Both the position numbers and the translations under genes were made by a program. Under the pieces are notes generated by a model. The model worked only from the letters and a program-made list of their open reading frames with translations, searched no databases and was not told the DNA's origin. Positions 20,549 to 32,307 of a DNA stretch of 64,000 bases are shown piece by piece. Source of the DNA: Puccinia triticina. Its lineage: Eukaryota; Basidiomycota; Pucciniomycetes; Pucciniales; Pucciniaceae. Within the stretch, counting starts at the first letter, position 1. The number at the start of each line of letters is the position of its first letter. The DNA is taken from contig NC_070571.1 of assembly GCF_026914185.1 (NCBI RefSeq), positions 4,340,001-4,404,000 of the forward strand, given 5' to 3'.

Positions 20549-21181
20549 CCGATGGACTATTTCAAACAAAAAGAGCTGGATAAACGCAACCCAACGCGTC
20601 ATTGGCGCGTTGGGAAGATTTGGCGCGTTCATCACCTGGATTAAAGACTGAGCATCAACTTGTAATTTGAAATGCTAGCCCCAAAGAATTGTTTGTAGCT
20701 TCTTGAGAATGCAAGCAACACCACACAACTCCAGCTTGGATTGCAAGTACCTCGATTCCACATCCAAGAAAGCAGTAATTTGTAGAGTGCCAGCCGGTCT
20801 AGCCCATTCTGGTCCGTTTGAGAGAGCACCGCGCCAGCCGCGTGAACACTTGAATCAACCGCCAACTTGATCCGGCCTGCCTTGGGCCCATAGTCAATTT
20901 TAGCAAGGACAATGTCCCTGCCAACGATGCACTTGAGCTCCCCAAACACGTCGTTGTAATCCTCAGTCTGAGAGGCAGGCATATCTGGGAGAGGGACGGA
21001 ATAAAGATTTGGACATACATTAACACGCCCAGGAAGCCTTGTACCTCGGTTGTATTCTCCGGAGTTGGCCACGACAGGATCTTGTTGATCTTAGTCTTTG
21101 CCATGCGCCAACCCTCCTTGCAGACAACATGCCCCACTATTTCCAAGGCGGGTACGCACGCCGCCAGCTTGGAGGCCGACA
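20549..21181 (-). pseudogene. Gypsy-1 pol, RT C-terminus and RNase H
   Basis: The minus strand reads SASKLAACVP...EIVGHVVCKEG (RT thumb/connection, as in Gypsy-2), then after a frameshift near 20980 LAVDSS-V-HAAGAVL (RNase H), and finally NAPMTRWVAFIQLF...I-V-H-R, which continues at 11658. A stop and further shifts lie near 20640-20760. The upstream RT palm is missing because CACTA-A inserted at 21181/21182. Confidence 0.85.
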
Positions 21182-21800
21182 CACTACCAAGATGGATGAA
21201 TTTGCAATGTTGTATATTGATCAATATAGTGTATATTGATCAATTTATGTTGATCAACTTTTTTTTTTTATTATTCCTGTTGATACCTTTGTCTGTGTTC
21301 CATGTCTCCTTAATACTCTTCTATAGTCTCTCTCCTTCCCCCTGTGTTTGCTTCAAGCCACAGGAATCTTTTTTTTTTTGCCTGATAAATTTCATGAATT
21401 TCTACATACACCATTCAATTCTTCCTGAAAATGCAAGTTTTAGGATGAATCCAGGGTAGCTGAGGGGTTTCAAATTTTTTTTTTTTTTTACATCAACAAT
21501 TGATGTTATCAGAAGTCTACAAATCTACTTTTTTTCAAAAAAGGAAAAACATTGACCCCTGACCTCTCTCATGATAACATCCTGCACTCATTCTTAACTT
21601 GGTTGGTTGAACTTCCTGAAGATATTGCATATCATACTTGAAGTACTACATGCATAGAAGGCCTTTTTGAAATTAGTTTACCATGGTTTAGCATATTTTT
21701 GTCAGGTTCTTTTTTTTATCTACTTTTGTTATCAACCACAGATTGCTGAGGAATATTTCCTCAAAAGATTTTTTTGCATATGGAACCCAGAAATATTACA
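21182..21800 (+). repeat. Left terminal arm of CACTA-A
   Basis: Starts CACTACCAAG, then a repeated TATTGATCAATA motif, poly-T tracts, and a stretch beginning ATGAATCCAGGGTAGCTGAG. It matches the CACTA-B left arm (38790-39450) and, inverted, 42790-43431 and 61405-62019. Confidence 0.85.
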
Positions 21801-21829
21801 TTTGGGGTCACATCCATTATGCAGCAGCT

Positions 21830-23434
21830 ATAATCTGATCAGTTGCCAAATAGCACTACTTTGGTTGTTTCTTGGTGTTTCTGCGACTATATCTCATCCC
21901 AGCCTGGGAATTTTTCCAAAATTTTGGTACCAAAATGTTGAAAAGCACAAAAAGTTTCATAATGTACCTTTGCTGACCACAAAACCCCCAAATGTAGCAC
22001 CTACAGTCTGATCAGTTTCCAAATATCACTACTTTGGTAGCTTGTTGGTTTTTCTGCCCTATATCTCATCCCAGCGTGGGGATTCTTCTGTCATATGGTA
22101 ACAAAAATATTTACAAGCCCCCAAAGTTTTATTATGTACCTTTGCTGACCACAAAACCCCCCAATGTAGCAGCGGCAGTCTGATCAGTTTCCAAATATCA
22201 CTACTTTGGCAGTTTCTGGGTGTTTCTGCCACTATATCTCATCCCAGCGTGGGAATTCTTCTGCCATATGGTTACCAAAATGTTTCAAAGCGGCCAAAAT
22301 TTCATTATGTACCTTTGTTCACCACAAAAACCCCAAATGCAGCAGCTACAGTCTGATCAGTTTCCAAATATCACTACTTTGGTAGTTTCTGGGTGTTTCT
22401 GCCACTATATCTCATCCCAGCGTGGGAATTTGTCTGCCATATGGTTACCAAAAAGTTTACAAGCCCCCAAAGTTCCATTATGTTCCTTTACTGACCACAA
22501 AACCCCCACATGTAGCAGGTAGAGTCTGATCAGTTTCCACATATCACTACTTTGGTATTTTCTGGGTGTTTTGTGGTCAGCAAAGGTACATAATGAATCT
22601 TTGGGGGCTTGTGAACATTTTGGTGACCATATGGCAGACAAATACCCACGGTGGGATGAGATATAGTGGCAGAAAACCCAGAAACTACCAAAGTAGTGAT
22701 ATTTGGAAACTGATCAGACTGTAGCTGCTACATTAGGGGGTTTTGTGGTCAGCAAAGGTACACAATGAATCTTTGAGGGCTTGTAAACATTTTGGTAAAC
22801 ATATGGCAGAAGAATTCTCATGCTGGGATGAGATATAGTGGCAGAAACACCCAGAAACTGCCAAAGTAGTAATATTTGGAAACTGATCAGACTGTAGCTG
22901 CTACATTTGGGGGTTTTGTGATCAGCAATGGTACATAATGAAACTTTGGGGGCTTTTCAACATTTTGGTAACCATATGGCAGAAGAATACCCACGCTGGG
23001 ATGAGATATAGTGGCAGAAACACCAAGAAACTGCCAAAGTAGTGATATTTGGAAACTGATCAGACAATAGCTGCTACATTTGGGGCTTTTGTGGTCAGCA
23101 AAGGTACATAATGAACTTTTTGGAGCTTTGCAACATTTTGGTAACCATATTGCAGAAGAATACCCACGCTGGGATGAGATATAGTGGCAGAAACACCCAG
23201 AAACTGCCAAAGTAGTGATATTTGGAAACTGATGAGACTGTAGTCTATGTTTGGGGGTTTTGTGGTCAGCTAAGGTACATAATGAAACTTTGAATGCTTG
23301 CAAACATTTTGGTAACCATATGGCAGAAGAATTCCCACGCTGGGATGAGATATAGTGGCAAAAACACCCAGAAACTGCCAAAGTAGTGATATTTGGAAAC
23401 TGATCAGACTGTAGCTGCTACAATTGGGGGTTTT
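21830..23434. repeat. 173-bp repeat array of CACTA-A, with polarity switch
   Basis: Units contain the marks TGATCAGTTTCCAAATATCACTA (in part), TTTCTGCCACTATATCTCA and ACCACAAAACCCCC. They run forward to about 22560 and in reverse complement after it. Units have no conserved reading frame. Confidence 0.85.
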
Positions 23435-23699
23435 TGTAAGGGTTCTGTGAACCCTCACTGGAAGGGTTGGTGGGACGGAGGGCCAAAGGCCAGGAGTCTA
23501 TATAAAAGAATGATATTTCACTAATGAGTCGTGAGAAGGGATGGAAAGGGGAACCTCGAGGTGAAGACCAGCTTGGGGAAGAAGAGAGGATGAGAGCAGT
23601 CAAGTACTACAAGCTTATATAGAGAATCCTACAATGTATATGCATATGCATATATGCATCTAGCTTGACTTCTGTTTCAGTAAGGGAGAAACCCTTACA
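23435..23699 (-). repeat. LTR of the 2.1-kb element (left)
   Basis: 265 bp, TGTAAGGGTT...AACCCTTACA, with a short perfect terminal inverted repeat. Identical to 25287-25551. Confidence 0.9.
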
Positions 23700-25286
23700 G
23701 TCTCCCCTCCTATAAAAAAAAGGGGGAAAAGGAAAAGAAGGAAAAAAAACAACCCAGTTACACCAGCTATAAATCAATAAAACTTCCTCATAAGAGTGAT
23801 CTGATTTCCTCAATTCCACCCCGAGTCCATCGTGCTCTCAACCTGAAGGATCGTCCGTTCGCAAAGGATTTGTTCGAGGGTCAATATCGAAGAACCGAGA
23901 ATCGTTTGTCGAGTCGAAGGGACATCCATGTTGAGATTCGCTTGCAGGATGGTGGGTGGAGGATGTTGATTCCAAAGCTTTTGAGAGTTATTTAATTGAT
24001 AGAGGCTGGGCAGGATGGAGTGTTGTTAAAATGTAGGGGCAATGATCTTTAGGTAGAGAGGGCTAGGTGCAATAACAAGGGACCAGAAGGGAAGATGAGG
24101 GGCAAGAGGCGACGACGAAGGGGATGCAAGGGATGACCAGGGGCTAGAGGCGATTAAAAGGGAGGCCAGAGACGATGACGAGGGCTGAGGACGAGTATGA
24201 TGACGTCGAGAGACTACGCGCAAGGATGAGGGGCTGAAGTCGAGTCATGTGAGGGGCTAGAGACGGCAGCGATGGGAGGATAGAAGCGATGACGATGGGC
24301 TGGAGGCGACGATGAGGGGCTTTGGGATCGAGGAGAGAAGCGAGCAGGGGCAGGCAAAGAGGGAGCAGGGAGGTGGGCTGGCGGGGCGATCAATAGATCC
24401 TTGCTGTCGTTCATCCGGGGTTGCGGCGAGAGGGGCGAGGTCTTTGGAGGAGCCATTGGCAATGGCGAACTGGCGCGGACGGGCAGAGGAGCAGGCGCGA
24501 GGCAAGAAAAAAGTTCGGCGGCGAAGGGGCGAGGGAAGAAGCAGCTCGAGGGTGAGGGCGAGGCTGGGCTGGGCGGAGCTGGAGCGGTGGTGGCGGATGA
24601 GGAAGGGCGAGGTGGTGGTGGTTGCAGTAGTGCCGGATGAGGAGCGGGAGACGAGCGAGGTTGGGCGCGGGGTGGAGGAGACAGCGAGTTCGACAGGGGA
24701 GATGAGGCTGGCGACTGATTGGTTGTCGGACCTTTTGGATCGGAGGGGCCGGCAAGCGTTTGTGGTCCTTAGCGGCATGTCCGGCAAGTCTGAGGTCTCG
24801 GTGGAGTTGAGGGCGAGGGCAAGGGCAAGGGCGAGGGGCGAGAGCGAATTCAAGGTTGCAAGGTGATGGTGTAGAGGCTGGGTGCCCAAGAGATCGAGAA
24901 AGAGTCCAAGGGGCCAAGGGTGTGGAAGGAATCCAGGCAAAGGGCCAAGAGATCAATGACTGGCGAGATTGAGTTCAAGTTGTTGGTCAAGGATGTGTCC
25001 GTTCAGTTGATGAAGCGTCTCCGAGTCCACAAGGATGAAGCTGTTCCAAAAATGAGGAGCCTCCGAGTCCTACGAGGATGAGGCTATTCCGAAATGAATG
25101 CCTCCGAGTCCAGCGAGGATGAGGTTGTCCCGATGATGAAGAGCTTCCGAGTCCAACAAGGATGAGGCGGTTGACAATGAAGACTTTCCAAAGACCACAA
25201 TGATATTTCAAAGACAATTCGGAGCTTCCAATGGCGTTGCGGGCTTGGAACGAGTGAAAAAATGATCTTTATATAGAAAAAAAAAG

Positions 25287-25551
25287 TGTAAGGGTTCTGT
25301 GAACCCTCACTGGAAGGGTTGGTGGGACGGAGGGCCAAAGGCCAGGAGTCTATATAAAAGAATGATATTTCACTAATGAGTCGTGAGAAGGGATGGAAAG
25401 GGGAACCTCGAGGTGAAGACCAGCTTGGGGAAGAAGAGAGGATGAGAGCAGTCAAGTACTACAAGCTTATATAGAGAATCCTACAATGTATATGCATATG
25501 CATATATGCATCTAGCTTGACTTCTGTTTCAGTAAGGGAGAAACCCTTACA
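25287..25551 (-). repeat. LTR of the 2.1-kb element (right)
   Basis: 265 bp, identical to the left LTR, followed by the GTTTT target duplication. Confidence 0.9.
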
Positions 25552-25556
25552 GTTTT

Positions 25557-26434
25557 GTGGTCAGCAAAGGTACATAATGGAAATTTAGCCGCTTATAAAA
25601 ATTTTGGTAACACTCTGGCACAAGGATTCCCACACTGGGATGAGCTATAGTGGCAGAAACACCCAGAAACTACCAAAGCAGTGATATTAGGAAACTGATC
25701 AGACTGTTCCTGCTACATGTCATGGGGGTTTTGTGGTCATTAAAGGAACATAATGGAAATTTGGAAGCTTGGAAACATTTTGGTAACACTCTGGCAGAAG
25801 AATTCCCACACTGGGATGAGCTATAGTGGCAGAAACACCCAGAAACTACCAAAGTAGTGATATTTGGAAACTGATCAGACTGTAGCTGCTACAATTGGGG
25901 GTTTTGTGGTCAGTAAAGGTACATAATGGAAATTTGGCCGCTTTTAAACATTTTGGTAACACTCTGGCAGAAGAATACCCACGCTGGGATGAGATATAGT
26001 GGCAGAAACACCCTGAAACTGCCAAAGGAGTGATATTTGGAAACTGATCAGACTGTAGCTGCTACATTCGGGGGTTTTGTGGTCAGCAAAGGTACATAAT
26101 GAAACTTTGGGGGCTTGTGAAGATTTTGGTTACCATATGGCAGAAGAATACCCACGCTGGGACGAGATATAGTCACAGAAACACCCAGAAACTGCCAAAA
26201 TAGTGATATTTGGAAACTGATCAGACTGTAGCTGCTACATTTGGGAGTTTTGTGGTGAAAAAAGATACGTAATGAAATTTTGGACGCTTATAAACATTTT
26301 GGTAACCTTATGGCAGCAGAATTCCTAGCTGTGATGAGATACAGTGGCAGAAACACCCAGAAACTACCAATGTAGTGATATTTGGAAACTGATCAGACTG
26401 TAGCTGCTACATTTGGGGGTTTTGTGGTGAACAA
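25557..26434 (-). repeat. 173-bp repeats of CACTA-A, continued
   Basis: Five or so reverse-polarity units between the 2.1-kb LTR element and Gypsy-3. Confidence 0.85.
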
Positions 26435-26438
26435 ACGT

Positions 26439-27196
26439 TGTGGTGGCCAAAAAGGCAGTCAGCTTCAAATTTTGAGATCAGCCCTCAAGATCCTCAATAT
26501 CAAGACTCAAGCTTCAAGGTTCAACCCTTAAGATTCCCTCAGATTCTCGTTTTCCCCTTTTCCCCCACTCTCCTCATTCTTACTTCCAATTCCTTTCCCT
26601 TTCCATCTGTTCTCCTTCTTGGTCCTAACACAGAATGTACTGTGGGTTTGTTTGAGATTTGTGTTTCTTTCTTTCCTCTGTCTCTTTTTCCCTTCTTTCT
26701 CATATGGTTTCTTCTTCCTCATTTCTTAGACTTTTTTGTCTCTTTGTTTCCTTGATTTCTCTTCTTGTTTTATTTTTTTGTTTCCTTTCTTTGTGTTGTT
26801 TCTTCTCCTCTCTTTCTGTTGTCTGTGGTGGGTGCGCGCGCAGGGCGCGCGAGGAGATGATGACATGCTTGTGACAGGCCTCCAGGAATCCAAGTTCCCG
26901 GCAAACTTGGAGGATAGGAGGCCATAGCATTCAGTCTGATCCATGACGGGCTATCAAAAAATTTGATTGATTCCTGATTCTTTTCCAATACCTGCGCACC
27001 AAGCCTGATCCCTGAAAACCCAAAAACACAACGCCGCCGAGGATCTAAACCACGGCGAACTCTCAAAACCACACCACACCAGCCATCCAACTTTCAATCA
27101 CACCGGCAAGTTCACTCGGATCACTTTTGAGGGCAGTCTCCAGACACTTTCCCCTCCCAGCGCTGCCGCCGGCCTAGCACCGGACGGAACGCCATA
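26439..27196 (+). repeat. 5' LTR of Gypsy-3
   Basis: TGTGGTGGCCAAAA...GCCATA, matching 57776-58531. Contains the stem-loop at 26890-26910 (CCAAGTT-n7-AACTTGG). The end is TA, not the canonical CA. Confidence 0.85.
26890..26910 (+). promoter_or_regulatory. LTR stem-loop (Gypsy-3 version)
   Basis: CCAAGTT-n7-AACTTGG; second copy at 58225-58245. Same position as the stems in Gypsy-1 and Gypsy-2 although the surrounding sequence differs. Confidence 0.6.
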
Positions 27197-27198
27197 TT

Positions 27199-27249
27199 TG
27201 GTCCCCCTAGCCGGGATCGAACCAGCGACCTCAAGATTTACAGTCTCGC
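27199..27249 (+). promoter_or_regulatory. Gypsy-3 primer-binding site, extended tRNA-Tyr complement
   Basis: TGGTCCCCCTAGCC..., again two bases after the LTR and complementary to about 50 nt of a tRNA with a GTA anticodon. Differs from the Gypsy-2 site by one base (G to T) in the acceptor strand. Confidence 0.75.
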
Positions 27250-27603
27250 ACTGTGGTTTTGAGGCTGTTTGGCGGTTATCAGTATTCTTTTCTTTCAATC
27301 CTTTCTCTGAATTTTCTCATCCATCCAAATCCACAAGGATTCCAGCTGAACGGAGTCTGGTTCTTTTCTCTTGACTATCCCGCACATCCACAACCACAAA
27401 CAACCTCGATTGATCGTGTGGGCCTCTCTATCTGAGCGGATTCCTTTGAGGCGCCAACGGTGCCTCAGAGCAATTCCCTCTCAATCTCATCAATCTACTC
27501 CTCGTTTCAAAGGATCAAGACAACCCCTATCTCTCAATTGCTCTCTTGGATTCAATTCTTTCTTTCTTTTAGGGTTCAGCGGCGGGGCACTTGGGTTGTA
27601 GAA

Positions 27604-27713
27604 GTAAGTCCCCACCAAATCAGTGGCACCTCTGAAGTTCTACCCGTCTTTTGTCAAAACATCATCGCCACCGCTGTGAGCCGCCCTTGTACGTCTCTCT
27701 GTATCATTTGCAG
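27604..27713 (+). other. Intron-like module 5 (Gypsy-3 leader)
   Basis: 110 nt, GTAAGTCCCCACC...CACCGCTGTGAGCCGC...TATCATTTGCAG, 41 nt before the gag ATG, as in Gypsy-2. Confidence 0.65.
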
Positions 27714-27754
27714 TTTTGAGTTCATCTACGTCGGACGTTGTCCGGCCAGCGAGG

Positions 27755-30700
27755 ATGGTCAAAATTGACGATGAGGATCAGGACCTTGAATTTCACGGGA
27801 AAAATATTGAGGGGTTCCTCAAAGCATACCAAACAGCAGCTAAAGAGGACGGCGCATCAAAATTTGAAATGGCCTATCAGCTTGAGTGCTTCATTTCGAC
27901 GTACAATGTTCTAGATGTGGTTGAGACCCTCGATGGATTTGAGGATCACGACTGCATCAATGCTTGCTTACTGGGGTCGAGCTGATGTATCTCGGTTCTT
28001 GTGTCAAGATCTTGAAGCTCTAGGGCGGACGTGGTGCGCAAAAGGAGGAATTTCTTCAGTTAACGACTACCAGATCTTTTGGCAGTCCTGGGATCCAATT
28101 CAGTCATCCCTGCTTGGGAACAATCAGATCGGTACCGTCAAAGAGTTCAAAACTGACTTTTATCTTGCCTTGGCACCAGGAAAAAAAAATAGTCACTTGA
28201 TGGCAAGTGACATGATGCAGCTTTGGTTTCTGCTCCAGAGCTACTCCAGCGCTGCTCCAAGTCTGCTCCACCAGCACTTGTAGAGCTTTCAGGACTGCAC
28301 CAGAGCACTCAATGTGGCACAGTCAGCTGATCCTAATTTTTTCCCAGGAACAGCTGATGCTCATCATAAGCTGAGAAGTAGGCATTGAATGAGCCTGGGC
28401 CAAAGCTGAGCATTGGCTGAGCTTGGGCCACAGCTGAGCATTGGATATTACAAGCCTGATACAAATCCAAGTGTCAGCTGGACCAAGAATATTCCAAATC
28501 TGAGCATCAGCTTAGCCAACAATGGTCCAAAGCTGAGCATCATCTTGGAAAAGGCTTGTGCAGAGCTTAGGATCAGCTGGGACAATACTGTTCCAAAGAT
28601 TAACACCAGTTGGCCCAAAACTTTTCAAAAGCTGAGCATCAGCTGAGCCAATGCTGGTACAAAGCTGAGCATTGGCTGAGCCAAGGCTGTTCTAAAGCTG
28701 AGTATCAGATGTTTTCAGACTATTCAAAAGATTAATATCACCTGAGCCAAGGTTGTTCCACAGCTGAGCATCAGCTGAGCCAAGGCTTGTCCACAGCTGA
28801 GCATCAGCTGAGCCAAGGCTTGTCCACAGCTGCGCATCAGCTGAGCCAAGGCTGGTCCACAGCTGAGCATCAGCTGAGCCAAGGCTGGTCCACAGCTGAG
28901 CATCAGCTGAGCCAAGGCTGGTCCACAGCTGAGCATCAGCTGAGCCAAGGCTGGTCCACAGCTGAGCATCAGCTGAGCCAAGGCTGGTCCACAGCTGAGC
29001 ATCAGCTGAGCCAAGGCTGGTCCACAGCTGAGCATCAGCTGAGCCAAGGCTGGTCCACAGCTGAGCATCAGCTGAGCCAAGGCTGGTCCACAGCTGAGCA
29101 TCAGCTGGGCCAATGCTGGTCCACAGATGAGCATAAGCTGTTACAGGAGTGGTCAGACTCAGAATCTGAGCATTGGCTGGGCCAAGATATATCCAAAGCT
29201 GAAAATCAGCTGAGCCAATACTGGTCCAAAGCTGAGCATTGGCTGGGCCAATGATAGTCCTAGTATGAGTCTAAGATGAGCCATGAGTGGAATAAAGCTG
29301 AAACGCAGCTGGGCCAGGACTGGTTCTGATCTGGGCAACAAAGCTGAGCATGAGCTGGGCAACAAAGCTGAGCATAAGCTTGGAGCTAAAGCTGAGTATC
29401 AGCTGACCAGAAATGGGGATCAGTGGTGCGCAGTGAAAACTGAGGATCTCCTGTGGAAACTCTGAAAGTGGTTAGATGGTGGGTAGATGATGGGTAGATG
29501 GTGGGTAGATGGTGGGTAGCCCGCTGGAGCTGGAATGATGTCACTTGTCATCAAGTGACTATTTTTTTTTCCTGGTGAATTCTCTGTTGGTATTCAAGAG
29601 CAAATCCGGGCCAAGCTGATCAGGAAGAAGATAAGGATAACCACGCGCAATCAACGATTTCAGCTCCCGAGTTTTGAGAAGCTCAGCGAAGCTGTCAATC
29701 AGGTCATGCCGAATCCGGAAGCCGACCAACATGCCACGGAATTCTTGGATTCACGCAAAACCTCACCGCCTATGGACAAATTTCCTAAGGTGCTGCAATC
29801 ATCAAGGAAGCACTGTGAGAGGGAACTCTCAGATCCCCAGGTTCCTCAAGCCCCAGATTCAAAGCCTAGTCTTCCCAATCGCCGCGTTGGCATTGTAGAG
29901 TTCACGCTTCAGGATCTAGAACTCCTAGCTCAATCGTGGTCAGAAGAGGAGGGCAGATTGTTCGCTGAGGATTGTCCAGTCTTCTTCCGATCTTGGGATT
30001 CCCTTTTTTCCGCGCTAGTTGGGAATTCCTTTTATATCAACACTCTTGAAGAAGTTAAGAACTCGTGTTGTGAAGTATTTTCCCTGATTGCTCAACCTTC
30101 ATTGCTCAGTTCACCGGAAACAGCCTCCGATTCAGATCAGAAAGACTTTTCCTTGTCTAGTCCAATTGCGTCTCCGTCTCTTGTCGAAAATGTTCAATGC
30201 CATCCTGCCGGAAAACAACCTGATGATCTCAAGCCCTTCAAAATCCTTCCTGTATTCTATCCTCCAGGCCTCAGTCTCTCCAAGGAGCCCACTTGTACGT
30301 TTGCCGACCCGCAAGAAAAAGATGTCAAGAAGGCTATTTTAGATCCGAAGCCGCCCTCAGTCATTGCATCCAATCCCTTTCCCCGAGGCAATCAATCCAA
30401 CCATCCTCAAGGTTCTTTTAAGGATCCCATCTCTGTGTCCGATCCAGTCGCATCTTTATCCACAGTTGAATCTTTTAGATCCGACCCCTTCCAAAGACAA
30501 GATGATAGTCGCCAGTCTCCCGAGGGTCTCGGTGCATCCTTTCCCCCAGGTCTTGGTCTCTCGAGGGAGTCCGCGCGTACGATCCCCTGGTCAGAGTTGA
30601 ACACTGATTCCGAGTTTTCCCAACAAACAATCAAAGAGCCGACGACCTCGCGTGGTTGTGTCAGGGATCTGAGTGTTGGTCTCTGCGCGAAACCTGGTCC

Positions 30701-30784
30701 CAAATCCTGGGATGTCTTGGATTCTAGGTCGCTCGACAAATGGGTCCGGGCTCCTCTTAACCTGATTGGCTTCCGTGATCTCCT
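27755..30784 (+). pseudogene. Gypsy-3 gag-like region (interrupted)
   Basis: ATG at 27755 opens a gag homologous to Gypsy-2 (I-E-G-F-L-K-A-Y; after a frameshift near 27960, S-S-V-N-D-Y and S-W-D-P-I-Q). At 28181 a minisatellite element breaks it inside L-A-P-G, and gag resumes at about 29573 (E-F-S-V-G-I-Q-E-Q-I; LPSFEKL matches Gypsy-2 LPSFKTL). From 29900 to 30784 the frame is open and Ser/Pro-rich, with a repeated P-P-G-L-x-L-S-R/K-E unit. Copia-1 then splits it at D-L-L; the reading continues at 54652 (A-C-H-R-G-P-S-F). No protease or RT follows. Confidence 0.75.
28181..29570. mobile_element. Foldback element carrying a 33-bp minisatellite, inserted in Gypsy-3 gag
   Basis: The ends are long inverted repeats: A9-TAGTCACTTGAT...ACAT at 28181 and the reverse complement ending T9 at 29570. 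The interior is a minisatellite with period 33 bp (AGCTGAGCATCAGCTGAGCC-n13), about nine near-perfect units at 28757-29105 and decayed units on both sides from 28395 to 29420. A TGGGTAGA repeat sits near 29475-29515. The gag frame rejoins when it is removed, with GG shared at the join. Confidence 0.75.
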
Positions 30785-31400
30785 TGTAGTGATTACAAAT
30801 CTCTCTTTCTTTGGAATCTTGATTTAATTGCTTAGCCAGTAGTAGTAGATCTTAGACTTAATGTAAGAAATAAAAAAAAATTAGAAATTGAGTCTGAATC
30901 ACACAAGAAATAAAGAAGAAAGAAAACACACAGAGTATAGAAGCTATCTATGCTGAAAACTAAACAATGGCAATGACACGTGAGATAAAGAAGACTAGAA
31001 CACAAACAAACTAAAGAGACACAAGTTTTAGTAGCTAATCTAACCAGATACAAAACAAAAACTATACAAACAAGATGCAGCTTTTTAGTATTTGTTGATG
31101 TAGCTCCTCCTGAAACGAGTTGACTAGACAGATGTTATCAGCAAACGTGTGAGTGTCTTGAGCAGATGATGATGTTTTGATAGTTTATCTTTACCTCGAA
31201 TGAGTTCTTTGTGTCTTCCTTTAAGTTGACTCTTGATCTTGATGCGTTGAGGATTTGACCAGCAGCGAACCAAGCGACTCGAGACCGTAAACGAAGTGAG
31301 TGAAAATTTTCTGCTGTGAAGCTTGAAACTCGAGAAGTCTTCCCGCGCACATCACAACAATGCATATGCAAAATGTACTAGTCGAGAATTACTCTTGACA
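30785..31400 (-). repeat. 3' LTR of Copia-1
   Basis: 616 bp; minus strand TGTCAAGAGTAATTCTCG...TAATCACTACA. Lacks about 18 bp present in the 5' LTR near 54343-54360. Confidence 0.88.
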
Positions 31401-31481
31401 CTCCTCCTTAATTTGATGAGACTAGTTGTAATTGCTTGACCGCTATGGAAACCTTAATGAAACCCAGTAACTTAGTCAAAA

Positions 31482-31515
31482 CTAGAGGCCAAGGCGGCTT
31501 CGCCGCTGCAAGAGA
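31482..31515 (-). terminator. Helitron-1 3' terminus: hairpin plus CTAG
   Basis: Stem GCGGC/GCCGC with GAA loop, spacer CTTGGCCT, end CTAG. The transposition terminator of Helitrons. The same structure with GTA loop ends Helitron-2 at 62020. Confidence 0.8.
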
Positions 31516-32307
31516 CAAAATACGCGGCTGGGCCCCAGGCCCCCTCCGCCAAAGCAGCCTCAAACAACCGCGCAACAAGGGCGCCGCAAAAATCCAGCCC
31601 TGCCAACACAACAACTGCGACACCCGGCCGCCAGAAACCGCAGCACTGGACCCGGCCGCCCGGCCCGGCTCCCGCCCCAGCTGCGCCCCGCACCACCTGG
31701 CAACCCCGCAAACAGTAAGCCGGGGACCCGCCTGCCAAAACTCCCCACCGCCGGGGCCCAGTGCCCCAAGCCGACCGGCAAAACAATGCACTCAAGTAGC
31801 CAATCTCGGACCTCTAGAAGCATCTGATAGAAAATTACAACCGCGCGATGACAACCCCAGCACAGATCATTGCCTAGCGAAGCGGACGGCCCGCCCGCCA
31901 TTCTGAATCTGCATCTCTGCTCTTACCATGGATCCGCCCAACAAAATTGTTCACAACAGGAACCCGCATCCGACGTGCCTTTCCATGGAGGCCTCCGTGA
32001 CCGTCAAACAAAGTCTTTGGCTCCAGTTGAATTACCGCCAATGACCCGACCGGAATTGACCTAAATCCCTAAGTCAACAAAAGTCTCCATGATAGCAAAG
32101 GAGTATTTAACTTGACAATCAACTCTCCAGTGACTGGGCTTATCCCGTCTAACTCTCCTTTGAAGCAGGCGCGACAAGAATTCTGAAATGTATCCCTCGA
32201 CGTTATGCAACAGCTGAATTCGTTGATCAAGTAGCGCGCCAGGAAGGTTCGCACCGGCTCAACCTAATATAGAACTGGTAAGAACCAGCAGTTTCAAACC
32301 CGACTAA
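31516..32307. other. Helitron-1 3' region, no gene
   Basis: GC-rich sequence up to about 31800, then ordinary sequence. Open frames on both strands are Pro/Gly/Arg-rich and look like composition effects. Confidence 0.4.

Larger units (their letters stand above)
23435..25551 (-). mobile_element. 2.1-kb non-autonomous LTR element (TRIM/LARD-like), recent
   Basis: Two 265-bp LTRs, identical as far as I can read, flank a 1.59-kb interior without gag or pol. The target duplication GTTTT is present on both sides (23430-23434, 25552-25556). On the minus strand the interior ends GGAGGGGAGAC directly before an LTR, resembling a copia polypurine tract, and the LTR has TATATAAG, so minus orientation is favoured. 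The interior has purine-rich low complexity (24040-24860) and short CCTCATCC-n-GGACTCGGAGG repeats (25010-25170). Confidence 0.85.

Noticed and set aside
24312..24866. Arg/Glu/Gly-rich protein in the 2.1-kb LTR element
   Set aside because: Low-complexity purine-rich sequence, open on both strands, no domain.
28787..29254. Repetitive 155-residue protein
   Set aside because: The 33-bp period keeps all frames open; a similar frame exists on the opposite strand.
31516..31900. GC-rich genes on both strands near 31.4-31.9 kb
   Set aside because: Overlapping Pro/Arg/Gly-rich frames on both strands reflect composition at the Helitron-1 3' end.
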